A stretch of 11,524 bases of DNA, from NCBI GenBank assembly GCA_945875045.1, contig CAMCIX010000020.1:1-11524 (forward strand), in the 5' to 3' direction. Both the position numbers and the translations under genes were made by a program. This document shows positions 6,743 to 11,524 of this stretch, one piece after another (position 1 is the stretch's first letter; each line of letters begins with the position of its first letter). This DNA is from an uncultured Clostridia bacterium (GTDB lineage Bacteria > Bacillota > Clostridia > Oscillospirales > Acutalibacteraceae). The notes under the pieces were generated by a model. It was not told the origin of the DNA. It did not search any database and was given only the letters and a program-made list of their open reading frames with translations.

Positions 6743-7465
6743 GTGATTTCACTTATTTGCTTTTTAGGCTGTGTTGCGTTTTTTACCGTAAGCAAACTTC
6801 AGTCAAATGAAATTGAGGATTTAAAATCGCAGGTTTCCGTAGTCACAGACGACGTTTCTTCAGGCTCTAATTATGTTGAGCCGCCTGTAAATTTCGTTGA
6901 ACTGAAAAAGAAAAACCCCGATATTTACGCCTGGATTAATATTCCGGGAACGGTCGTGGATTATCCTATTCTCAGGCGCGACGGCGATAACGGCTATTAT
7001 CTTAATCACACGGTGGAGGGTAAAACCTCTATCTATGGCAGCATTTACACCGAGGATTACAACGATAAGGATTTTGCCGATTTCAATACCGTGGTTTACG
7101 GGCATAATATGAAGAATGGGACGATGTTCGGTAGTCTGAAAAAGTACAGGGATAAGGCTTTCTTTGAGGAAAATTGCTATATTAATATCTATATGCCGGG
7201 GCGCATTATGAAATATCAGATATTCGCGGCATACGTTTGGGATGACAGGCATATTCTTTTAAGCCTTGATTTTTCAAAAGAGGACATACGCTCGTCTTAT
7301 TTAGACATGATTTTTTCCACAAGAAAAATGAATGCTAATATTAATCAGGAGCTTACTGTCACCGAAGAGGACAGGATTATTACTCTTTCAACCTGCACAA
7401 GCAATGAAGAGGAGCGTTTCTTAGTTCAGGGAGTTTTAATATATGACAGCAGAGAAGAAAACTGA
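6743..7465 (+). CDS. srtB: Class B sortase (start codon uncertain, frame open to about 6689)
   Basis: Sortases are membrane-anchored cysteine transpeptidases that cut a C-terminal sorting signal and join the protein to peptidoglycan. Class B features are YAWINIPGTVVDYPIL, VVYGHNM with catalytic H121, TLSTCT with C218, and R225 in ERFLVQG (numbered from the GTG at 6743). The N-terminus is a signal anchor. The start is odd: GTG 6743 has no Shine-Dalgarno and falls inside the membrane segment. The good GGAGGG at 6691-6696 instead points to 6701-6704, which reads GTA ACG in the same frame. The longer form would add about 13 residues (TESSHKKIWIVVL), including the Lys pair expected before a signal anchor. 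The gene overlaps the LCP gene by 23 nt. Confidence 0.92.
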   Translation: MISLICFLGCVAFFTVSKLQSNEIEDLKSQVSVVTDDVSSGSNYVEPPVNFVELKKKNPDIYAWINIPGTVVDYPILRRDGDNGYYLNHTVEGKTSIYGSIYTEDYNDKDFADFNTVVYGHNMKNGTMFGSLKKYRDKAFFEENCYINIYMPGRIMKYQIFAAYVWDDRHILLSLDFSKEDIRSSYLDMIFSTRKMNANINQELTVTEEDRIITLSTCTSNEEERFLVQGVLIYDSREEN

Positions 7466-8468
7466 AAACAATTCTTCGGGTCGGATAAAGCATAAAAAGC
7501 TCCTTGTTGTTCTGTCCGTTGTTTTAGCTGTTGTTTTGTTGTTGCTTTCGGCTTTTTTAATAGTTCTTAAATTAGGCGAAAACGCTCTGCGAAAAAAACA
7601 GGAGAATATCGACGTAAAGCTGCCTCTTAACGATGCGGAGAGTATGCCTGAGGAAGCGGACGCATATTATAACGGTATCGCTTATAATTATAACGATAGG
7701 CTGATTAATATACTTGTTATTGGGGTTGATAGGAAAAATCCGAATATGCCGGGTAAGCATCAGGCGGACGCGTTGTATCTTATTTCACTTGATACCGACG
7801 CAAATTTCGTTAAGGTCATTGCAATATCACGAAACACCGTTGCGGATGTTGATTCCTATGATATAAACGGCGATTATTTTTCGACAGTCAAGCAACAGCT
7901 TTGTTTGGCTTATACCTACAGCTCGGACGATAAGAAATCATCGGAAAACACGGTTAAATCGGTTTCAAATTTACTTTACGGTATTCCGATAAACGGCTAT
8001 TACACGATATTTATGAATTGCGTCGAAGAAATAGTCGATTCTGTCGGCGGAGTACCGGTTCATATTACGGAGGATTTAACGCCAGTTAATCCTAAGTTTA
8101 CACAAAATGCGGATATTACTCTTTCGGGTGATATTGCGTTGAGGTATCTTCAATATAGGGGCGAAAGCAACGCACCCAGACTTGAGCGTCAAAAGACTTT
8201 TATTTCAAGCTTTGTGAATCAAGCCAAGGCGGCGATGCGTAAGGATCTTTCGTTACCTGTTAAAATATACAATAAATTGGCGTCAAACACGGTCACGGAT
8301 GTTACCTCAGCGAGCGCGGCATATCTTGCATCCGAAGCACTTGAGGCTGATTTTGAAATTTTTGGGATAGAGGGTGATGTCGGAACAGACGGGCTTTACG
8401 AAACATTTACGCCGAACGAGGCGCAGCTATATCAGCTGGTATTAAATGTATTTTATCAAAAAAAATAA
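7443..8468 (+). CDS. LCP (LytR-CpsA-Psr) family protein
   Basis: LCP enzymes sit on the outer membrane face and transfer polyprenyl-linked glycopolymers to peptidoglycan, or in some actinobacteria to surface proteins. A cytoplasmic basic tail precedes one membrane helix (about residues 19-43). The LCP domain spans roughly 86-265: ILVIGVDRK (D96, R97), DALYLISLD, the ISRNTVADVD strand, the GYYTIFMNCVEEIVDSVGGV block, and LRYLQYRG followed by RLERQKTF. The usual PRD/SRD motif reads S-R-N here (R130, N131), losing the aspartate. The ATG overlaps the sortase end by 23 nt and the sorting-signal protein starts 22 nt downstream, so all three form one operon. A glycosyl or polymer transferase role on the neighbouring surface protein is inference. 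Confidence 0.9.
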   Translation: MTAEKKTENNSSGRIKHKKLLVVLSVVLAVVLLLLSAFLIVLKLGENALRKKQENIDVKLPLNDAESMPEEADAYYNGIAYNYNDRLINILVIGVDRKNPNMPGKHQADALYLISLDTDANFVKVIAISRNTVADVDSYDINGDYFSTVKQQLCLAYTYSSDDKKSSENTVKSVSNLLYGIPINGYYTIFMNCVEEIVDSVGGVPVHITEDLTPVNPKFTQNADITLSGDIALRYLQYRGESNAPRLERQKTFISSFVNQAKAAMRKDLSLPVKIYNKLASNTVTDVTSASAAYLASEALEADFEIFGIEGDVGTDGLYETFTPNEAQLYQLVLNVFYQKK

Positions 8469-8490
8469 TTTATTTGAAAGGAAAATTATT

Positions 8491-9081
8491 ATGAAAAAAT
8501 TATTGGCATTTGTTTTGGTAGCTGTTTTGGCGTTTTCTGCTGTTACAGCAAACGCTGCTCCTTCTCCCGAAAAGCTTGAGGGCGTAATCTCCTCTGCAAC
8601 GGCAAGCGACTCGAAGGGTACTGCGGTTAAGGTTGTTCTTACCGACGCTACCTCGGACAGAAGTGTTTATAACTCTGCTTTGCAAGAGCTTAAAACCGCT
8701 AACGGCTCAGATCTTAAGATCGTTGACCATAAGGTAATTACATTAGACGGCGCAGGCTCACCCACATATCCCCTTACCGTTGAATTAAAGGTTCCGGGTC
8801 TTAAGGCTTCCTCCAAGGGCTATGTGCTTTTCAAGAACTCTCAGGGTACTGTTGAGAAGCTTACAGCAACTGTTGCCGAGGGCAAGGTTACCGTAACCGT
8901 CAACGAGTTGGGCGAGCTTGTATTTGTTACAGACTCTCAGACCGTTACCGATATTAATTCCACAGCTACTAACAAGTCTCCTCAGACTTCTGATACCGCG
9001 ACTCCGGTTGCAGTTCTTCTCCTTGCCGCAAGTGCTGCTGCTGCAATTGTTTCCGTAAAGAAGATTAGAACAGCCGCTTAA
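8491..9081 (+). CDS. Secreted surface protein with C-terminal sortase sorting signal
   Basis: This is the probable substrate of the sortase two genes upstream. The ATG at 8491 has GAAAGGA upstream; the frame is open 15 codons further 5', but that part overlaps the LCP gene. A clear signal peptide, MKKLLAFVLVAVLAFSAVTANA, has likely cleavage near residue 22. About 135 residues of beta-rich mature sequence follow; VELKVPGLKASSKGYVLFK and the following VTVTVNELGELVFVT look like one Ig-like/beta-sandwich domain. I do not recognise the family by name. The C-terminus is a cell-wall sorting signal: SPQTSD (163-168), a hydrophobic stretch (172-188) and the basic KKIR (190-193). Codon use (many GCT, GTT, TCT, CTT-AAG) differs from the flanking genes and suggests high expression. 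Confidence 0.88.
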   Translation: MKKLLAFVLVAVLAFSAVTANAAPSPEKLEGVISSATASDSKGTAVKVVLTDATSDRSVYNSALQELKTANGSDLKIVDHKVITLDGAGSPTYPLTVELKVPGLKASSKGYVLFKNSQGTVEKLTATVAEGKVTVTVNELGELVFVTDSQTVTDINSTATNKSPQTSDTATPVAVLLLAASAAAAIVSVKKIRTAA

Positions 9082-9121
9082 TTTCGGTTTCGTACAATTG
9101 AATTCAGTAAATTGCATATTT

Positions 9122-9154
9122 AAAGCAGTCGCTGTTTAGGCGGCTGCTTTTTTA
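9122..9154 (+). terminator. Rho-independent terminator of the sortase cassette
   Basis: An 11-bp stem (AAAGCAGTCGC, 9122-9132, with GCGGCTGCTTT, 9140-9150, one G-U pair) closes a TGTTTAG loop and runs into a T tail to 9153. It lies 40 nt after the stop of the surface-protein gene. The next 70 nt (9155-9228) hold no gene or site I can recognise. Confidence 0.9.
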
Positions 9155-9228
9155 CGGCTTTTTGTGGTTTTTATGCGCCTAAAACCCGTCAAATCAAGTA
9201 TTACAGGCGGTCGGCAGAGATTTATTAT

Positions 9229-9254
9229 AGGCATTATTCCGTTTTCTTCAATAT
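9229..9254 (-). pseudogene. Fragment of the phosphoesterase gene 3' end
   Basis: These 26 nt are identical to 10960-10985, in the 3' coding end of the intact YfcE-like phosphoesterase gene (residues about 143-151, IEENGIMP), in the same orientation. Similarity fades on the left, past the position of the stop codon, and stops abruptly on the right, where the ATPase-gene fragment begins two bases later. It therefore looks like one side of a deletion or duplication joint. Confidence 0.7.
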
Positions 9255-9256
9255 TG

Positions 9257-9417
9257 GGCGTTTACCTTTTCGGATATTATCGCGGTGCTGAGCGGGAGGC
9301 GAAATCACCGCCTGCGGCGAGCCGCTGAAAATCTGCAAAAGCGGTATAATAAGCGAGGTCTTCGGCACAGAGCTTAACTATTCGGAAGCCGAAGGGTTCT
9401 ATTATTATAAGTACTAA
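9257..9417 (+). pseudogene. Frameshifted 3' fragment of the FecE-like ATPase gene
   Basis: This stretch aligns with 6385-6544, the last 53 codons of the intact ATPase gene. By hand count there are 8 substitutions and one inserted base (near 9296, where GCGGGGGCG becomes GCGGGAGGCG), all substitutions lying in the last third. It ends with the same YYYKY and stop. Four of the eight changes are synonymous, which suggests that the copy once diverged as a functional paralogue. It has no start, no Walker motifs and a broken frame, so it cannot be active. Confidence 0.92.
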
Positions 9418-9422
9418 TAATA

Positions 9423-9457
9423 ACCCCGTTTGTCGGTTAACTGCTGACAAATGGGGT
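9423..9457. terminator. Hairpin after the hydrolase gene, possibly bidirectional
   Basis: A 12-bp stem (ACCCCGTTTGTC with GACAAATGGGGT, one G-U pair) closes an 11-nt loop. It lies 8 nt beyond the hydrolase stop on the minus strand and 5 nt after the stop of the ATPase-gene fragment on the plus strand. The U-rich tail is weak on both sides, so termination strength is uncertain. The left-hand copy of this junction (6549-6558) keeps only the first arm. Confidence 0.65.
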
Positions 9458-9465
9458 AAATTTAT

Positions 9466-10857
9466 TTATAAAAGCGAATATATCATTTCAGAGGTAAGGC
9501 AGTCGGCAAATACGAACTCATCGCCGTCGGGCATGACAAGGGGCTTGAATTTATAAAGCTTATCGGAATATATATAAACCGTAAATTCCTTATCAAGATT
9601 ATTTTTATAGGCTTTTCGGAGCCGTGCGGCGGCGCCGCTGTTAAGATATGCCGTTAAATATGTTGCGTCACCGCTGAAATATTTGCCGTAATAATCAATA
9701 TCTTCTTCGGTGAAGATAGTCTCATTCTGCGGTGAAACCAGACGTATGTGCGGCAACTCTTCATATTCATAGCTGTCGTCACCGTTTCTGCTTTTTGCTT
9801 TGGTTTGGGCAAACATCCAGCAGAAAAGCTCCCTGTCCGTAAGCGCGTAGTCCCACGCGTTGTGGTCTACCCCGTAAAGGGTGGTAAAGTGAACCATATT
9901 GCCGCCCGCGTTTTTAATCGCGTTATACATTTCGGTAGAGGCTTGGTAGGAAACGGTTTGGTCGGCGTCACCGTGATATATCCAAATCGGTATTTTTGCG
10001 AGCTGTTCGCCCGCGTATGAGTTTCCCCAGCCGCAGATAGGAGCGCCCGCCGCGAAAACGCCTCCGTAATATTCAAGCGCCGACCAGGTTGCATAGCCGC
10101 CCATTGAAAGCCCCGAGACATATATGCGGTCGCTGTCGCAGGAGTATTCGAAGCGAATTTTGTCAAGCAGGTGCATTGCGGCGCCCAACCACCCTGCTTC
10201 GTGGCGGTATTCGTACTCATAGTCGTATTCATCAATATTCCACCAGCCGTCCGAAGGGCATTGCGGCGCTACGATAATCGCGCCGCTAAGCAGATCTCCC
10301 GCCGCCTTAAAGGCTTTGGAAAGATACTGAATTTGGGTATAATTGTCGCTACCGCGCTCTCCTGCACCGTGGAGCCAGAAAAAGACAGGGTATTGTTTAG
10401 ATGCGCTGTAATTCTCGGGGATATAGAGCCGATAGGGCAGGGTTTTGCCGCTTTTGCTGTCTTTAAAGCTTTTTCTTTGCATTTCGGGTAGCTCAAAGGT
10501 ATATTGAGACGAAAGCTCATAAACCTGTGTAATCTTTCCCGCGGGATATTCCTCTTGAGGCGAGCTGTTATCTGATGATGCCGCCTCTGCGTTTGAAGCA
10601 GTAGAATTTGAGCTTGAAGTCGCGGTATTTGAGTTTGAGGACGGTGCTTTACTGCTTATTTCGGGAGCTTTCCCGCTCGGCTTCTTTGCCGTGGAGACTT
10701 GGTTCTCGCTTGCCGAGGATTCTTCGCTGTCTTCCGAGAATGGGGAATCAAGGTCGCTATGAGCGGTCTTAACGCTACCTGAAAGATTAGATACGCTGTA
10801 ATTTGTAAATATAAGCAATAGCGCAACCGTTAAAGCGATAATAACATTTATTTTCAT
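9466..10857 (-). CDS. Secreted alpha/beta-hydrolase (COG4099-like esterase/peptidase)
   Basis: This is a predicted extracytoplasmic serine hydrolase; the natural ester or peptide substrate is unknown. The start at 10857 (463 residues) gives MKINVIIALTVALLLIF, a signal peptide or anchor; GGGG lies 12 nt upstream. Residues about 35-105 are a Ser/Ala/Asn/Glu-rich linker of the kind used to cross a cell wall. The catalytic domain, about 115-350, has HGAGERG (163-169, oxyanion region), VAPQCP, nucleophile S251 in GLSMGG, the acid in HGDADQTV (probably D299) and H332 in GVDHNAW. Between them lies an unusual Tyr/Asp/Glu-rich loop, DEYDYEYEYRHE (209-220). The last 105 residues form an extra domain I do not recognise. 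An internal part of this gene recurs as a remnant at 6556-6592. Confidence 0.88.
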   Translation of the reverse strand: MKINVIIALTVALLLIFTNYSVSNLSGSVKTAHSDLDSPFSEDSEESSASENQVSTAKKPSGKAPEISSKAPSSNSNTATSSSNSTASNAEAASSDNSSPQEEYPAGKITQVYELSSQYTFELPEMQRKSFKDSKSGKTLPYRLYIPENYSASKQYPVFFWLHGAGERGSDNYTQIQYLSKAFKAAGDLLSGAIIVAPQCPSDGWWNIDEYDYEYEYRHEAGWLGAAMHLLDKIRFEYSCDSDRIYVSGLSMGGYATWSALEYYGGVFAAGAPICGWGNSYAGEQLAKIPIWIYHGDADQTVSYQASTEMYNAIKNAGGNMVHFTTLYGVDHNAWDYALTDRELFCWMFAQTKAKSRNGDDSYEYEELPHIRLVSPQNETIFTEEDIDYYGKYFSGDATYLTAYLNSGAAARLRKAYKNNLDKEFTVYIYSDKLYKFKPLVMPDGDEFVFADCLTSEMIYSLL

Positions 10858-10882
10858 AATACTAAAGCACCCCTTTTTTGTT

Positions 10883-10911
10883 ATTATATAATAAAATGCC
10901 TTAGTATTCAA
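10883..10911 (-). promoter_or_regulatory. Promoter of the hydrolase gene
   Basis: On the minus strand TTGAAT (10911-10906) and TATAAT (10888-10883) are 17 nt apart. The leader would be short, about 20 nt, with the G-run ribosome binding site close to the transcript's 5' end. It lies between the hydrolase and phosphoesterase genes, so the hydrolase can be expressed independently. Confidence 0.65.
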
Positions 10912-10941
10912 GTAACAATTCTGTAATGATTTGCCATGCGG

Positions 10942-11415
10942 TTATATATTAATAATCAAAGGCATTATTCCGTTTTCTTCAATATCAATAACCGCGTAGC
11001 TTCTGTGGGAATCGCGCGGCTGGGCGCAGGAGCCGGGATTCACAACATATAATCCGTCCTCATATAATATTTGTGAGGTGTGAGTGTGACCGTAGAGGGC
11101 TATATCACAGCCGTTAGCCTTTGCCGTGGCTATAAGGTTTTCGAGCCCGTGCTTTACGCCTAAGGTGTGACCGTGGGTGTAGAATATTTTTTTGCCGCCG
11201 ACTGTTTCAATCCCCGAGGAGGGATAGAGGGAGAAAAAGTCGCAGTTTCCGCTTACAATATAAAAATTCTTTTCGGGAAACATAGCCTTCATATCCTCAA
11301 TATCGCCCGTTACGTCCCCCAAAAAGAAGACGTGGCGGGACTGCGCTTGGGCGGCGAGAATATCCTCTACTATTCTTTGATTTCTGTGTGAATCCGAAAT
11401 AACCGTAATTCTCAT
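10942..11415 (-). CDS. YfcE/MJ0936-family metallophosphoesterase
   Basis: This is a cytoplasmic calcineurin-like phosphodiesterase of 157 residues, the usual size for the family; physiological substrates are generally unknown. All metal-binding motifs are present: SDSH (D8, H10), GD (D34), GNCD (N57), THGH (H81, H83) and GHTH (H110, H112). The ATG at 11415 has AGGTGA 4 nt upstream. It is read divergently from the gene starting at 11486. No clear terminator separates it from the hydrolase promoter. A 26-nt piece of its 3' end is found again at 9229-9254. Confidence 0.94.
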   Translation of the reverse strand: MRITVISDSHRNQRIVEDILAAQAQSRHVFFLGDVTGDIEDMKAMFPEKNFYIVSGNCDFFSLYPSSGIETVGGKKIFYTHGHTLGVKHGLENLIATAKANGCDIALYGHTHTSQILYEDGLYVVNPGSCAQPRDSHRSYAVIDIEENGIMPLIINI

Positions 11416-11457
11416 AGCTTCACCTATTCTATAATTAATTCATAATTCATAATATTA

Positions 11458-11486
11458 AGTATAACAGCAAACGGGGGAGTTTTCAA
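11458..11486 (-). promoter_or_regulatory. Promoter of the phosphoesterase gene
   Basis: On the minus strand TTGAAA (11486-11481) and TATACT (11463-11458) are separated by 17 nt, giving a leader of about 35 nt before the ATG at 11415. The -35 box touches the start codon of the divergent gene at 11486 and the spacer covers that gene's ribosome binding site, so expression of the two may interfere. Confidence 0.65.
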
Positions 11487-11524
11487 TGAATAACAACGAA
11501 TTCGACAAACAAAGGCTTGTAGAC
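11486..11524 (+). CDS. Start of an unidentified gene, cut by the window end
   Basis: An ATG at 11486 follows a good Shine-Dalgarno (GGGGGAG, 11473-11479, spacing 6 nt) and opens a frame of 13 codons, MNNNEFDKQRLVD, that runs off the window. The hydrophilic N-terminus suggests a cytoplasmic protein. Nothing more can be said about function. Confidence 0.6.
   Translation, partial: MNNNEFDKQRLVD

Noticed and set aside
6860..7252. Minus-strand frame of 130 codons opposite the sortase gene
   Set aside because: It is fully antisense to conserved sortase sequence and shows no domain or start signals of its own.
8785..9117. Minus-strand frame of 110 codons opposite the surface-protein gene
   Set aside because: It is Cys/Asn/Leu-rich low-quality sequence antisense to a gene with signal peptide and sorting signal, with no start signals.
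6600..9150. Sortase cassette as a transposon or integron insertion
   Set aside because: No transposase, integrase, terminal inverted repeats or target-site duplication was found at its edges; the flanking repeats are pieces of ordinary neighbouring genes.
9201..9220. Weak likeness of AGGCGGTCGGCAGAGA to the hydrolase 3' end near 9497
   Set aside because: Only about 13 of 16 positions match, and the collinear order of the duplication model does not predict it here; it is too short to claim.
11429..11465. Plus-strand promoter for the gene at 11486
   Set aside because: Several TATAAT-like hexamers occur in this AT-rich stretch, but none has a reasonable -35 box at the right spacing, so none could be chosen.

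Overview
The window looks like a chromosomal segment from a Gram-positive, probably anaerobic Firmicute of the Clostridia. A tentative placement is an Oscillospirales/Ruminococcaceae-like gut bacterium; this is inference. The support is the truB-ribF pair, a siroheme/Fe-S reductase-like protein, a lipoprotein-anchored FecBCD-type importer, a class B sortase next to an LCP protein, and strong Shine-Dalgarno and sigma-A type promoters. No tRNA, rRNA, CRISPR array or transposase was seen.

Layout. (1) 1-2340, plus strand: the 3' part of truB, then ribF (ATGA overlap), then an MscS-type channel, closed by a hairpin terminator. (2) 2338-2781, minus strand: a small four-helix DUF2975-like membrane protein with its own promoter. 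(3) 2863-6544, plus strand: a strong promoter and a 14-nt perfect palindrome lead into a translationally coupled operon of an AsrC-like siroheme/4Fe-4S protein, a FecB-like lipoprotein, a FecCD permease and a FecE-like ATPase. (4) 6633-9154, plus strand: a separately promoted cassette of class B sortase, LCP (LytR-CpsA-Psr) protein and a secreted protein ending in a sorting signal (SPQTSD, hydrophobic helix, KKIR), closed by a terminator. (5) 9229-9417: decayed gene fragments. (6) 9466-10857, minus strand: a secreted alpha/beta-hydrolase. (7) 10942-11415, minus strand: a YfcE-like metallophosphoesterase, divergent from a new plus-strand gene at 11486 that the window cuts off.

How the genes work together. 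Region 4 looks like a self-contained surface-display unit: the sortase and its likely substrate are two genes apart, with an LCP transferase between them. Region 3 couples a cytoplasmic siroheme/Fe-S protein to a metal-chelate-type importer, suggesting uptake of an iron, heme or tetrapyrrole-like ligand; the ligand cannot be read from the sequence.

The most unusual structure is a duplication scar around the sortase cassette. The last 160 nt of the ABC ATPase gene recur at 9257-9417 with one frameshifting base. Just left of that copy is a 26-nt exact match to the 3' end of the phosphoesterase gene. Just after the intact ATPase gene is a 37-nt antisense remnant of the hydrolase gene. Order and strand of all three remnants fit an ancestral tandem duplication of ATPase-hydrolase-phosphoesterase, with the sortase cassette now occupying the decayed first copy.
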